A stretch of 64,000 nucleotides of DNA, taken from CAVWDI01 sp963793095. Lineage in GTDB: Bacteria; Chloroflexota; Anaerolineae; Anaerolineales; UBA4823. Positions 16,134-25,586 of the stretch are shown piece after piece (within the stretch, counting starts at the first letter, position 1; every line of letters starts with the position of its first letter). The stretch spans positions 992,001-1,056,000 of the forward strand of contig CAWBYY010000002.1 in assembly GCA_963793095.1 (NCBI GenBank), written 5' to 3'. Under the pieces are notes generated by a model. It ran no database searches and had not been told where the DNA came from. It worked only from the letters and a program-made list of their open reading frames with translations. The translations under genes and the position numbers were made by a program.

Positions 16134-16610
16134 TTGCCTGAATTGTTGGTTGAATCAGTCTGGGATTATCCTCGCCCGCCGGTTATTGAGCCTGTACCTC
16201 AATTAATAAAGATTGTTTTTAACGCTGAGGTGATTGTCGAGACATGGAAGGCGCTGCGCGTCCTGGAAACCAGCCACCCGCCGGTTTATTATGTCCCTCC
16301 CCGGGTTGTCAAACCGGGTATTCTGCATCCCGTACCCGGGAGCACATGGTGCGAGTGGAAGGGAGCCGCCTCCTATTTTGACGTTGTGCTAGGCGACCGG
16401 GTCGTTTCCCGGGCTGCCTGGTCTTACCCTGACCCTCTCCCCGCTTTTCTGGAGATCCGCGACTATGTCGCCTTTTACGCCGGCAGGATGGATGCCTGCT
16501 TTGTGGGGGATGAGAAAGTGCTGCCTCAGGCGGGTAATTTTTACGGCGGATGGATCACCTCCAACCTGACCGGTCCGTTTAAGGGTGTCCCGGGGACTCA
16601 GGGCTGGTGA
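16134..16610 (+). CDS. DUF427 domain protein
   Basis: 158 aa from a TTG with GGAG seven bases upstream. The DUF427 pattern is clear: WKALRVLETSHPPVYYVPP, WCEWKGAASYFDVVLGDR, RAAWSYPDPLPAFLEIRDYV, AFYAGRMDACFVGDE. This small beta-rich family is widespread and its function is unknown. Located 83 bp downstream of hydA in the same direction, but there is no known functional tie. Intact. Confidence 0.85.
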   Translation: MPELLVESVWDYPRPPVIEPVPQLIKIVFNAEVIVETWKALRVLETSHPPVYYVPPRVVKPGILHPVPGSTWCEWKGAASYFDVVLGDRVVSRAAWSYPDPLPAFLEIRDYVAFYAGRMDACFVGDEKVLPQAGNFYGGWITSNLTGPFKGVPGTQGW

Positions 16611-16715
16611 GTCTCTGAATGAATGCTAGGCTTCCAGGCAGGCACCGGAACACACTCGGGCAGGAATATGCGCCAATTATGGTAATATTTATTCAAATTT
16701 ATCGTGGAGGTTATC

Positions 16716-17084
16716 ATGGCGCCAGAAACAGTCACTGAATATATCGGCGGGCTCGAGGGTTGGCAGGCGGATGTTGTCGCCCGGGTGCGGGAGATCATCC
16801 TGGAGGCCGCCCCGGATGCCCAGGAATCGATCAAGTGGGCCCAGCCGGTCTTCGAGATCAACGGCCCGTTCAGCTACATTAAATCTTTTAAAAATTCGGT
16901 CAACTTTGGGTTCTGGCGCGGCGTGGAAATCGATGACCCGCAAAACCTCCTCCAGGGCACCGGAGCCAAAATGCGCCACTTCAAACTGGCTGGTCTCGCT
17001 GATATTAAAGCGGATATCTTCGCCGATTATGTCAGGCAGGCTGTCCGGCTCAACCTTGAAAAAGGCGACCCGACCAGGGGATAG
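16716..17084 (+). CDS. DUF1801 domain protein
   Basis: 122 aa from an ATG preceded by GGAGG. DUF1801 (YdhG-like) signature: VTEYIGGLEGWQADVVARVR, PDAQESIKWAQPVF, FSYIKSFKNSVNFGFWRG, MRHFKLAGLADIKADIFADY. Family members fold like the YdhG/phage-anti-repressor-type domain and have no firmly assigned role. An upstream in-frame start adds four residues, but the ribosome site favours 16716. Convergent with the PIG-L gene that ends 27 bp away. Confidence 0.85.
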   Translation: MAPETVTEYIGGLEGWQADVVARVREIILEAAPDAQESIKWAQPVFEINGPFSYIKSFKNSVNFGFWRGVEIDDPQNLLQGTGAKMRHFKLAGLADIKADIFADYVRQAVRLNLEKGDPTRG

Positions 17085-17110
17085 CTTCCCCGCCCGTTTT
17101 GTCTGGGGGA

Positions 17111-17869
17111 TTACTTCCAGGTGTGAATGTTGATGTGTAAATCTTCCGGTCGAACCAGCTTGAATGCCTCCCCAAATTCAAATTGTTCTCCTTCAGCGTA
17201 TTTTTGTTCGTCCAGTTCAATTTGTTCGTGCAGTTTTTGCAGCGATTCTGGTGTGAACTGGGCTTTATAACAATCCAGAGCCCGGTGTTTTCGCTGGCGG
17301 GTAGCATCGATGTCGACGATAACATTTGGTCTGTGGCTGAGGTAAAAGATAACCCCTTTGATATCGTACGGCTGGTACTGGCTGTCTGTATCGGGATCGG
17401 TTTTCAGGCGGGGCATAGCATGCAGGTAAGAAGCTTCTGAGACGGCCAGCCCGGTCCTGGTATGGTCCTGGTGGGCTTCGTACGGGAGCCACGGGTCGCA
17501 GGTCGCCAGGAAATCCGGCCGCACCTGGCGGATTGAGCGGATTATCTCCCTTCTCATTTCGAAATAATTAAAATCGCCTGCATCCGGATATCCCAACCAG
17601 CGCTGCTCATGCACACCAATTATCTCTCCCGCTGAGACCTGCTCGCGTTTGAGCAACTGGGAGGCTTGCTGGTCTGAGATATTTGTGTCGATCACCCCAA
17701 CCAGGTCATCGGTTACGGTCAGGTAATATATTTTGACCCCCCGATCGCTCAAGGATGCAAAAGTGCCTCCTGCTCCTATGTCGTTATCGTCATAATGTGG
17801 TTGGACGCACAGGATTCGCTCTGTCTGCCGGATATCTGGAATGTCCCGATCGCTTATATACCTCATCAC
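17111..17869 (-). CDS. PIG-L family deacetylase
   Basis: About 252 aa (GTG at 17869 or ATG at 17866). Metal-binding motif QPHYDDNDIGAGG (~24-36, the PHxDD box) and YEAHQDHTRTG (~127) are the two PIG-L/LmbE signatures of zinc-dependent N-deacetylases acting on N-acetyl-amino sugars. It starts 6-9 bp after the permease gene upstream and closes the leftward sugar operon. This suggests that the imported substrate is, or becomes, an acetamido sugar. Intact. The exact substrate is not known. Confidence 0.87.
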   Translation of the reverse strand: MMRYISDRDIPDIRQTERILCVQPHYDDNDIGAGGTFASLSDRGVKIYYLTVTDDLVGVIDTNISDQQASQLLKREQVSAGEIIGVHEQRWLGYPDAGDFNYFEMRREIIRSIRQVRPDFLATCDPWLPYEAHQDHTRTGLAVSEASYLHAMPRLKTDPDTDSQYQPYDIKGVIFYLSHRPNVIVDIDATRQRKHRALDCYKAQFTPESLQKLHEQIELDEQKYAEGEQFEFGEAFKLVRPEDLHINIHTWK

Positions 17870-17875
17870 TGATGA

Positions 17876-18748
17876 TCATCCCTTAATTGCGCCCCGCGAG
17901 AGACCGCGCACCAGAAAGCGCTGTGCCAGCAGGGCAAAGATCAGCACAGGGATCAAAACCAGCGAACCGGATGCCGCGATCCGTCCCCACAGGATGGCTT
18001 TGTTTGTCATAAAGCTTGTGATCGTTACCGGCAGGGTGCGCGATTCCCGCCCGGTCAGAATAACGGCATAAAGGAATTCATTCCAGCAGTAGATGAAGCT
18101 CAGAATTGCAGTAGCAGCCAGACCGGGGGCGATAATCGGTAGATTTACCCGCATCAATGCCCCGAGCCGGGAACAGCCATCGATCATTGCAGATTCTTCC
18201 AGCTCGCGGGGCACATCCGCAAAGAATCCGGTCATCATCCAGATCGAAAGCGGGATCGAGAATGTCAGGTATGAAATAATCAGCGCCCAGCGAGTGTCGA
18301 TGAGGTCCATTGAATTGAACAGCACATACAGCGGGACAATGATCGTGATCGGCGGCAGCATCTGGGGGATCAAAGAACTGAGCCTGATTGCAGTATTGCC
18401 CCGGAACTGGAAACGGGCGAATCCATAGCCCGCAAAAGAACCAAGGATTAAAGCTATCAGGGTTGTGCTGCCGGCGATGATTAAGCTGTTGAAAAAATAC
18501 TTCACAAATGTACCGCCCGCGAATACGTCCCGGTAGTTCTGGAGAGTGGGCTTAAATACCCACACTGGCGGGATAGCGAATGTCAGCTGCGGAGGTTTAA
18601 AAGAGGTTATCAACAAATAACCGATCGGCCCAAAAGACAGCAACATTGAAAACAGTATCAAACCATAAATCAGGACTAATTTGATGTTATAGCCGCGTTT
18701 GCGGTAATAACGGTCCATCGAGGCCTGGTCCTTTCTCATTTCAATCAT
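17876..18748 (-). CDS. Sugar ABC transporter permease, MalG/UgpE type
   Basis: 290 aa with six transmembrane segments. The EAA loop reads ELEESAMIDGCSRLGALMRV, followed by NLPIIAPGL, and the C-terminus is QRFLVRGLSRGAIKG, a standard MalG-type ending. The start could be any of three Met codons (M1, M4, M11). M1 is 10 bp after the upstream permease stop, and AAAGGA lies before M11. It forms the membrane channel together with the MalF-type gene. No ATP-binding subunit lies in the cluster, so a shared MsmK-like ATPase elsewhere is expected. Confidence 0.9.
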   Translation of the reverse strand: MIEMRKDQASMDRYYRKRGYNIKLVLIYGLILFSMLLSFGPIGYLLITSFKPPQLTFAIPPVWVFKPTLQNYRDVFAGGTFVKYFFNSLIIAGSTTLIALILGSFAGYGFARFQFRGNTAIRLSSLIPQMLPPITIIVPLYVLFNSMDLIDTRWALIISYLTFSIPLSIWMMTGFFADVPRELEESAMIDGCSRLGALMRVNLPIIAPGLAATAILSFIYCWNEFLYAVILTGRESRTLPVTITSFMTNKAILWGRIAASGSLVLIPVLIFALLAQRFLVRGLSRGAIKG

Positions 18749-18757
18749 GATTCTGGC

Positions 18758-19687
18758 TCACATCTCGATGCGCCCGATAATCCGGGCCAGTATCGCGCCT
18801 ATGATCAGCATAAAAAAGATCATGATGTACGAGGATGCAGACGCGTACCCAAGGTTAAAAAATTGGGATCCATTCCGGTAAACATAAATGCTGACCGTTT
18901 CAGTAGCCCGGGCAGGACCGCCGGCGGTTAGCAGGTAAATCACATCAAAAATCCGGAATGTGTCAATGAATTGCCAGAGCAGCACCACAAGGATGGTCGG
19001 TCGAAGAAAAGGAATGGTCAGGTAGACAAATAACTGCCATGAGGATGCGCCATCGATGGTCGCGGCTTCGTAAGGTTCTTCAGGGAGAGCCTGCAAACCT
19101 GCCAGCAGGAGCAGCGCCACAAAGGAGGTCGTATTCCAGACATCGACAATAATCACAGCGGGCAAGGCGACCGAGGTATCGCTCAGCCAGTTAACCGGCC
19201 CCAGGCCAAGCCTTCCAAGGTAGTAATTCACAAGACCAAATTCGTAATTAAACAACAGACGCCAGGTCAATCCGATCACCACGTTGGTGCACATCATCGG
19301 AATTAAGATGATAGACCGCATGAATCCTTTGCCTTTCAGATCGTGATCAAGCAGCAGGGCAATGCCCATACCAAGTATCATTTCGATCGCAATGGCTACG
19401 ATGACAAATATGAATGTGATCCGGAGTGATTTCAGGAATTCTGGATTGGAAAATAGATCGATATAGTTTTCAAACCCAATGAAAGGTATGCCCTTTCTGA
19501 AGCCCCTGAGTGTCCATTCATGGAAACTGAGCCAGAATGAATAGCCTAAAGGATAAATCAGGATAACAAACAAAACAATAAATGCTGGGGAGATATACAG
19601 GGCTGGTTCAATCCGGCGGTAGAAGGCTCTCCACCGTTTTGCAAGCTCGCTGCTTTGAATTGAAGATGCAGCATTATCCAGGCTCAT
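18758..19687 (-). CDS. Sugar ABC transporter permease, MalF/UgpA type
   Basis: 309 aa with six transmembrane helices. The EAA loop reads LPEEPYEAATIDGASSWQLF, then YLTIPFLRPTILVVLL, typical of CUT1-family MalF/UgpA permeases. It lies directly downstream of the binding-protein gene and upstream of the MalG-type gene with a 9-bp gap. Intact. A strong hairpin lies in the 122-bp gap before it and probably lowers its expression relative to the binding protein. Confidence 0.9.
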   Translation of the reverse strand: MSLDNAASSIQSSELAKRWRAFYRRIEPALYISPAFIVLFVILIYPLGYSFWLSFHEWTLRGFRKGIPFIGFENYIDLFSNPEFLKSLRITFIFVIVAIAIEMILGMGIALLLDHDLKGKGFMRSIILIPMMCTNVVIGLTWRLLFNYEFGLVNYYLGRLGLGPVNWLSDTSVALPAVIIVDVWNTTSFVALLLLAGLQALPEEPYEAATIDGASSWQLFVYLTIPFLRPTILVVLLWQFIDTFRIFDVIYLLTAGGPARATETVSIYVYRNGSQFFNLGYASASSYIMIFFMLIIGAILARIIGRIEM

Positions 19688-19746
19688 TTATTCATTCCTG
19701 TGGGATGCGCCATTAATAATAAATATCTGTGATAGTTTTAGAATCA

Positions 19747-19785
19747 GGGCGGCGGAGATTGATTGGGGGACCGCCGCCCTTTTTT
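19747..19785. terminator. Hairpin between binding-protein and permease genes
   Basis: GGGCGGCGG (19747-19755) pairs perfectly with CCGCCGCCC (19771-19779). On the plus strand it is followed by six T. On the minus strand, which is the direction of the operon, it has no U-run. In the operon direction it is more likely an mRNA-stabilising or partial attenuating stem-loop. In the plus direction it would be an intrinsic terminator against antisense reading. Confidence 0.65.
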
Positions 19786-19809
19786 GGTGAAAAAACGGAT
19801 TCTTATTTC

Positions 19810-21184
19810 TTAATAACCAGCCTCAGCAAGCAGGTCTTCCATCTTGGCTGCTGCCGCGTCCAGCGCTTCCTGGGCTGTCATCTCCCCAGTGACCGCTGCT
19901 ACGATGAAGTTGTTCAACTCATTAACCATTTCGGCAGTGACCAGCGTGGGCGGGACTATCTGGCGATATGGCATAACTTCAGCCAATAATTCAAACTGCG
20001 GGATCTGGGCGACCACCTCAGGATCACTCAGCGCCTCGGTGTTTGAGGGGATACCGCCGTTTAATGCCCATTGTGTTGCGCCAGTTTTACCAGTTAGATA
20101 TTCAATGAATTTATAACCGGCTGCGGCATTCTGAGCTCCGGCGGGGATTCCCCAGCCCCACTGGCTGCCGCCTGTGGATCGTACCACCTCGCCGCCAGAT
20201 TCAATACCGGGAACTTTGGTGTAAAGCAGTTGTGTCTCACCATCTTTACACACTTTGGGACTCTGCTCACAATCCTGGAGGGTTTGAGTAGCTGCCATCC
20301 ATTCGATACCCATCGCAGCTTTACCTTCCTGGAGGGTTGTCAGGATTTCGTTATAACCGTATGTAGGCACATCTGGCGGGACCAATCCTTCCTCGAGCAA
20401 GCCGGCATAAAATTCAAGCGCTGCGACACCCTGCTCGTTGTTCACAATTGGTTTATTGTTTTCGTCCAGAATTCCACCGCCGAATCCAAACAGGTAATAC
20501 ATGAAGTCCCAAATGGCTTCATCCGGTTTGACTCCAATTACCATCCCGTACATATCGGGTGGATTGTTAACAGCCCGGGCGACTTCAAGCAGCTCATCCC
20601 ATGTTTGCGGTACTTCCAGACCTGCCTCTTCGAGTATATCCTTGCGGTACCACAACCAGGCGGTGTCACCTTCGGAGGGGAGTCCATAAATCTTTCCATC
20701 AAATTCAAAAGGATCCGCCGATGGTCTGAATGTGTCAATGGTGAAGTCCGGATCAGCTACTTCTGGGTCTTCAAAGAATTGGTTGAGGTCCTGGAGGGCG
20801 TCAGCTTCTACCCATGCTGGTGGCCAGTCTGACATGATGTACGCGACATCATAGTCTGAACCACCGGCTACAAAGGTGGTAGTGAGTTTATCGTAATATG
20901 CTTCGCGTGCAATCTCTTCCACGATAACCTCATTGCCAGTGTCCTTGGTATACTGCTCGGCAACTTTCAACCAGGTTTTCATGTTCTGGACTGCTCCAGA
21001 CTGCCACGACAATTGGAGGCAGCGCGCCTTCTTCGGGCATCTCTTCTGGGGGTTCTTCAGCTGCTGGCTCCTCAGCCGCTGGTTCCTCGGCTGCTGGTTC
21101 TTCAGGGGCAGGTTGAGCACAGGATGCTAAAAGTGTGAACACAAGCACCAGGGCTATTGTGAAATATAGAATTCTGATCTTCAT
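19810..21184 (-). CDS. Sugar ABC transporter substrate-binding lipoprotein, one frameshift
   Basis: Starts at ATG 21184 with AAGGAGAAGGTAAG upstream. The signal peptide ends in the lipobox LLASC, followed by an acidic EEPAAEEPAAEEP linker encoded by short direct repeats. Near 20990 the frame breaks after IVVAVW and resumes in the next frame as AVQNMKTWLKVAEQYTKDTG. It then continues as a normal family 1 binding protein (YDVAYIMSDWPPAWVEADAL, KIYGLPSEGDTAWLWYRKDI, GIEWMAATQTLQ, GGSQWGWGIPAG). About 455 aa in total, a usual size. It captures the sugar outside the membrane for the two permeases that follow. One extra base explains the break. Confidence 0.87.
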
Positions 21185-21303
21185 CTTACCTTCTCCTTAT
21201 GATTTAAATTTTATCCATTTTGATAAAAAGAACCATTATTATTTCCAGGCACCTCCTTTGATAATTTCTCGAATATTAATGTATCTCATGCAGAGGGAGC
21301 GAT

Positions 21304-22506
21304 TCAGACAAAATGGCGCTTGTTTTCCCACCGCTTGATTAATGTTTCGACCTTATCCCATGGTTGGCTGTTGAAAACAGCGTCAACCGGGTACATAATG
21401 AACCCTCCTCCAGGCGCAAGTGTATTAATCGCTTCATCAACAGCCTGTGTTATCTCAGCGTCTTCCCAATTTGTAAGCATAACAGCTGAATTAACACCAC
21501 CCATCAAACAGATTTTACCGTCAAAAAAATTTTTTACCTCAACGAGATTTATTTTATCCTGAACAGGATCAAGACCGGTTAAACAGTCGATTTTCATCTC
21601 CAGGAAATCTTCGCAATATGGAAACCAGCTTTTTGTAATAATGTAGCGAAACTTAACTCCATGGGATCGGGCTTTTTCAATTTCCTTCAGCAAGCGAGGT
21701 TTGATCAGTTTCCGGAAGTTGGCGGGTGTCCAGAAATCAGTGGATTCATACCATGCCATATGTACCAGTACATCAATTTCATATTCAAGCATATAATCAA
21801 TCCGTCTAATTTCCCACTGGAATACTGTCTCAAGCAGTTCATCGAGAAATTCCGGTTCATCCATTTGACCGTAGAGAATTCGTTCCATACCGCAAAGCCA
21901 CATTGCGGCATCCCCCAGGGCAGTCCAGCCACCATCGAGGACAACCCCTAGCTCACGAGAACTTTTTGATAATAACTTTGATTTTTTATGGAATTTTTCC
22001 ATCTGCTCTGTGCTGGGTTCTGCGAGCAGGTATTTCAACCGGTTTATATCTTCCCTGTCCTTTATAAGCGGTTCCACTAACCTGGGAATATTCTGGTCAT
22101 CAAACAATTTGACTTCCTTGCCATAAACCCAATCATCAGTTACTTTGATAACTGTTTGTAGCTGGCCTGAAGGTGTGTAGTAAGTCTTTTTCAGCAGGGG
22201 TAATCCATCATTTGATTCATTTTCAATGTAGTCGGTCTGGCTTTTTACTCCGGGAACCAGATCTGCGATGTAATTTTCGACATATCCCAGGGGGGGTTCT
22301 AACATTAGAGTGTCGTCAAGACCGAGTTTTTGAGTGTTCCTTACCCGCTCAACTTCATCCTTCCAGTTAAATGGAATGTTATCAATATCTCCACCCAGCC
22401 ACCAGAATCGCAGCAGCAGAGGGACATGATCAACCGGTTCAAAGTTCATTGCGCTTAGCAACCGGTCTCTGGAGGTCATGTATACATCCGGCATATCATC
22501 TCTCAA
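21304..22506 (-). CDS. Uroporphyrinogen decarboxylase-fold (UroD/MtaA-like) protein
   Basis: 400 aa. TSRDRLLSAMNFEPVDHVPL is the classic opening of UroD-superfamily proteins. LDGGWTALGDAAMWLCGMER, DVLVHMAWYESTDFWTPANF, RKLIKPRLLKEIEKARSHG, CLTGLDPVQDKINL, LMGGVNSAVML and TLAPGGGFIMYPVDAV follow. In this setting (sugar operon, no heme genes) it is unlikely to be HemE. Related proteins act as methyltransferases or belong to uncharacterised sugar clusters. The gene ends 119 bp upstream of the binding-protein start and lies 5 bp after the FucI-like gene. Intact. Confidence 0.85.
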   Translation of the reverse strand: MRDDMPDVYMTSRDRLLSAMNFEPVDHVPLLLRFWWLGGDIDNIPFNWKDEVERVRNTQKLGLDDTLMLEPPLGYVENYIADLVPGVKSQTDYIENESNDGLPLLKKTYYTPSGQLQTVIKVTDDWVYGKEVKLFDDQNIPRLVEPLIKDREDINRLKYLLAEPSTEQMEKFHKKSKLLSKSSRELGVVLDGGWTALGDAAMWLCGMERILYGQMDEPEFLDELLETVFQWEIRRIDYMLEYEIDVLVHMAWYESTDFWTPANFRKLIKPRLLKEIEKARSHGVKFRYIITKSWFPYCEDFLEMKIDCLTGLDPVQDKINLVEVKNFFDGKICLMGGVNSAVMLTNWEDAEITQAVDEAINTLAPGGGFIMYPVDAVFNSQPWDKVETLIKRWENKRHFV

Positions 22507-22511
22507 TCATT

Positions 22512-23831
22512 TCAGGATTCCAGGTCGGGAAATACACCTTGAATTCCGGTGATATTACAAAATTCTTGTAAAACCGGCACAGCGTGTGTGTACGCTGTCA
22601 TCCAGTGATGGCCAAAACCACCGGTCGATACCGCTTTCCAGATTTTTCTGAAAGGAGTTTTCATCACAAATTTCAGCGGGTTCCCTTCGAATACCATCTC
22701 TGTGGGCACAGCCTGCCCCTCAAAAGCGCACATGCGGTAATTGCCCTTTCTTCCTACCAGGTTGACAAATGTAACTGGTCCGGGTTTTGAAGTGAAACGA
22801 ATACAAACACCGTCATTTGCCAGGCGGACAGGCGTTAAATTGTAGCGTCCTTCGCTGGCAAGTGAAGGCGAACCGCAACCGCAGTGGGATGTTACTAATG
22901 TATTTTCTGCCTCATCTACCTCCAACATTTCTCCGAAATGGACTGCATCGTCACTCAACTGATTAAGGATCAACATAGCTAAAGTTGAATTTATGTCTCC
23001 CTCGCACCCGGTTGGTATATCTTCATCATTTAACAGCGCGATCGGAATGCACATTGTGCCCTGACATTTTGGATACGAACCAACTGAGATTGCATCAAGT
23101 CCGAGTTCATCCACCATTTTCTTATAAACAAGGTAATATCGGGCTGTCTTTTGACCGTGTGCTTCCTGCGAGGATACTTCGACCGCTCCCTTTTTCAGTC
23201 TGGCCCACACCTGGGCTGCCTCACCTGGATTTACGAGTTCCGCCAATTCATCAATCTCATCGATCCCATAATTCAAAAGCCGGATTCCAAACAGTCTCAA
23301 AATCTCAACTTCATCCACAGCGGTTGGGGTCATTCCCTCTGTTCTGCGTCCGATTACCGCTATGTGCGCGCCCTCAAGTTTATTCTTGATAGCCACAGCC
23401 ATGCAATAGTATGCTGTTTCTTTCACCGTATCTTCATTTCCAATTGGGCCGAAAAAGTGTTTGTGGGGGATATCAATATCGCTGAGAATACAGTTAAGCT
23501 GCTGTCCACCAACCAGAGATCCGGTGCGGATGCCTGGAATACTTCTAATAGCGACCGGTAGACTGACCTGCGATTGAATCATTATTGTATAGTGGTCGAA
23601 CGACCAGGTGATGATCAAAGCATGTAAAAGATGAATGTCCTGATTTTTGAACCAGGCTGCTACTCGTTCAGAGGAGGAAAGGTCCTTTACCGGTTCTGGA
23701 GCGGGAATGACTTCAAGTCCTGCGGAAGTCAAATCCTGATTGACAGCCTCAAATTGTTGATCGAGTTCCTGCCAGCCTTCTTCATCAGGTTCATATACTG
23801 CATAAGTTCCAATTCGGGGTTTTCTCATCAC
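22512..23831 (-). CDS. L-fucose/L-arabinose isomerase-like protein
   Basis: 439 aa. Family features of the FucI/AraA-like isomerase fold: WSFDHYTIMIQSQVSLPVAI, IAVIGRRTEGMTPTAVDEVE, LGLDAISVGSYPKCQGTMCI, IPTGCEGDINSTLAMLIL and a C-terminal GNPLKFVMKTPFRKIWKAV, GGFGHHWMTAYTH. Metal-binding Glu/Asp positions (CEGDINS) and the late His pair look preserved. It probably interconverts an aldose and a ketose, but the substrate is unknown and the protein may be a divergent family member. Starts 26 bp after the cupin gene and ends 5 bp before the UroD-like gene. Intact. Confidence 0.82.
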   Translation of the reverse strand: MMRKPRIGTYAVYEPDEEGWQELDQQFEAVNQDLTSAGLEVIPAPEPVKDLSSSERVAAWFKNQDIHLLHALIITWSFDHYTIMIQSQVSLPVAIRSIPGIRTGSLVGGQQLNCILSDIDIPHKHFFGPIGNEDTVKETAYYCMAVAIKNKLEGAHIAVIGRRTEGMTPTAVDEVEILRLFGIRLLNYGIDEIDELAELVNPGEAAQVWARLKKGAVEVSSQEAHGQKTARYYLVYKKMVDELGLDAISVGSYPKCQGTMCIPIALLNDEDIPTGCEGDINSTLAMLILNQLSDDAVHFGEMLEVDEAENTLVTSHCGCGSPSLASEGRYNLTPVRLANDGVCIRFTSKPGPVTFVNLVGRKGNYRMCAFEGQAVPTEMVFEGNPLKFVMKTPFRKIWKAVSTGGFGHHWMTAYTHAVPVLQEFCNITGIQGVFPDLES

Positions 23832-23857
23832 CTGACTCCTTTGATGCCTGGAAGCAA

Positions 23858-24277
23858 TTAACCGCCACTGACCCAGGCGGGAAGCTTCGATCTGATTCTC
23901 TCAATTTCCCCATCGCTCATTGTTCGGATTTCTGTATCGATTAAGTGGGTGTCACGGTTTTCGACGATGAAAAAGGATGCATTTCTGGTTGTTACCAGGT
24001 TGTGCCAAACTCCTTTAGGAACGTTATAAATCACTCCAGTTTGCATATCTTCAACCCGGATTTCTTCGCAAGAAGTAACAAAAAGAGCGGCTTTTCCATT
24101 CCAGAGGATAAACACTTCATCAGTCTGGTTGTGGCGCTCTATCATCTCCAGATTATTGAAATCAAATCCTGGCTCCCAGTTTAATATAGCAACCTGCCAG
24201 CCATCACTGAACACCAGTGGCCTGTATCCCTGGTGGCTGTATTTCCAGATTTCGATGGATTGATTATTGTTGTTCAT
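23858..24277 (-). CDS. Cupin-fold small protein
   Basis: 139 aa, single RmlC-like cupin. ERHNQTDEVFILWNGKAALF and TGVIYNVPKGVWHNLVTTRN contain the two cupin motifs with candidate metal ligands His, Glu and His. Could be a sugar epimerase or lyase-like enzyme or a binding protein. Located between the DegT and FucI-like genes, so it is part of the same catabolic operon. Intact. Function not established. Confidence 0.75.
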   Translation of the reverse strand: MNNNNQSIEIWKYSHQGYRPLVFSDGWQVAILNWEPGFDFNNLEMIERHNQTDEVFILWNGKAALFVTSCEEIRVEDMQTGVIYNVPKGVWHNLVTTRNASFFIVENRDTHLIDTEIRTMSDGEIERIRSKLPAWVSGG

Positions 24278-24296
24278 AAGATTTAACCAATTAATT

Positions 24297-25526
24297 TCAG
24301 ATTAATTTATCTGCTTGTGACTGGATTTTTTGGATTGCTTCGATGACCAGTTCCATATCCTGACGAGTTCCTAACAGTACAGTCTGAGGCAGCCAGACTG
24401 TCTCCCAGGCTGCTTTTAAAGTGTTGGGGAATTCTTCCATTAAGAATTTATGGGTTTCATCCGCCTGAGCTGGACACAAGCGCTTACGGTATTCTCCGCT
24501 TTTAAAAAGTTCCAAATCATGGAGGGCGGGATAACTTGCTTGAGTTGGAATACCCTCTGCGTTGAAAGCCTCAATAAAGCGGTTGGTTGAGACACCCGCG
24601 AAAGCTTCTTTATTGTAGTGGAATATATAAGCGTAATGACCGTTCATCGTACACCGTTCATCAAGCGTTTGAGGTGTTATACCGTCGATTTGTGATAGTT
24701 CACTATCGAGGAATTGGGCATTATCTGTGCGAACCCTTGTTTGGTCTGGCAGGCGTTTTAACTGCTGGCTCAGTACTGCTCCCTGCCATTCGCTTAACCT
24801 GTAGTTTGAGCCATAAATGAAGTGGGAATAGAACCACTCACCAGGCATGCGTCCACAGTCATGGGCTGAACGGGCCAGCCTCTCTATTTCATCATCATTG
24901 GTGATTATTATGCCCCCCTCACCTGCAGTCATCAGTTTACTTGCCTGAAAGCTGAAAGTGCCTGCATTACCAATCGCACCAATTTTCTTGCCTTTCCATT
25001 CGCTTCCGTGGGCGTGTGCGCTATCTTCAACCAGGAGAAGATTATAGCGGTTCGAAATTTCCTGCAGACGGTCCAGATCGGCTGGATGACCGCCCATATG
25101 AACAGCAATAATTGCTTTTGTTCTGTCGGTGATTGCTCTTCCCACTAAATCGGGATCGATACAATATGTATCCGGAGAGATATCCACTATCACAGGCAAA
25201 GCGCCTGCGAACAGAACAGCGCTTGCAGTTGCGACAAAGGTAAAATCTGGAACGATAACTTCATCACCAGGCCTAATTCCTAATGCCGCCATAACAACTT
25301 CTATCGCGGCGGTGCCGTTAGTGACAGCGATTCCATATTTGGCTTGCTGAAATTTAGCAAATTCTCTTTCGAAATTTAATGTAGCAGTTCCTGGAGTTCG
25401 CCACCAGATCCGACTTTCCAAAACCTCCATGAGTGCCTTACGTTCATTTTCATCATAAACTGGCCACGGCTCAAAAGGAAATTCCTTTACCGGGTCCCCT
25501 CCATTAATCGCTAATGTTTTGTTCAT
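24297..25526 (-). CDS. DegT/DnrJ/EryC1/StrS family PLP aminotransferase
   Basis: 409 aa. Sugar aminotransferase signature: GIAVTNGTAAIEVVMAALGI, GDEVIVPDFTFVATASAVLF, LLVEDSAHAHGSEWKGKKIG, then the PLP-binding lysine in FSFQASKLMTAGEGGII (~192). QRLPQ and SEWQGAVL follow. Acts on keto-sugars with glutamate or glutamine in known family members. Within this catabolic operon it may run in the deaminating direction on an amino sugar or aminocyclitol, consistent with the PIG-L deacetylase at the end of the operon. That link is inference. The start ATG has a GGAG-containing leader. Intact. Confidence 0.87.
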   Translation of the reverse strand: MNKTLAINGGDPVKEFPFEPWPVYDENERKALMEVLESRIWWRTPGTATLNFEREFAKFQQAKYGIAVTNGTAAIEVVMAALGIRPGDEVIVPDFTFVATASAVLFAGALPVIVDISPDTYCIDPDLVGRAITDRTKAIIAVHMGGHPADLDRLQEISNRYNLLLVEDSAHAHGSEWKGKKIGAIGNAGTFSFQASKLMTAGEGGIIITNDDEIERLARSAHDCGRMPGEWFYSHFIYGSNYRLSEWQGAVLSQQLKRLPDQTRVRTDNAQFLDSELSQIDGITPQTLDERCTMNGHYAYIFHYNKEAFAGVSTNRFIEAFNAEGIPTQASYPALHDLELFKSGEYRKRLCPAQADETHKFLMEEFPNTLKAAWETVWLPQTVLLGTRQDMELVIEAIQKIQSQADKLI

Positions 25527-25586
25527 TTTTTCTCCTGGAATTTATTTTTATTTGTATAAATTTGTTTGGATTATTAACTCTATATC

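Noticed and set aside
19747..19785. Terminator for a rightward gene
   Set aside because: No rightward gene precedes it. All supported genes here run leftward, so the T-run on the plus strand is probably incidental or only blocks antisense reading.
20230..20832. 200-codon plus-strand frame opposite the binding-protein gene
   Set aside because: Antisense shadow of a well-supported lipoprotein gene, with no family motifs or ribosome site.
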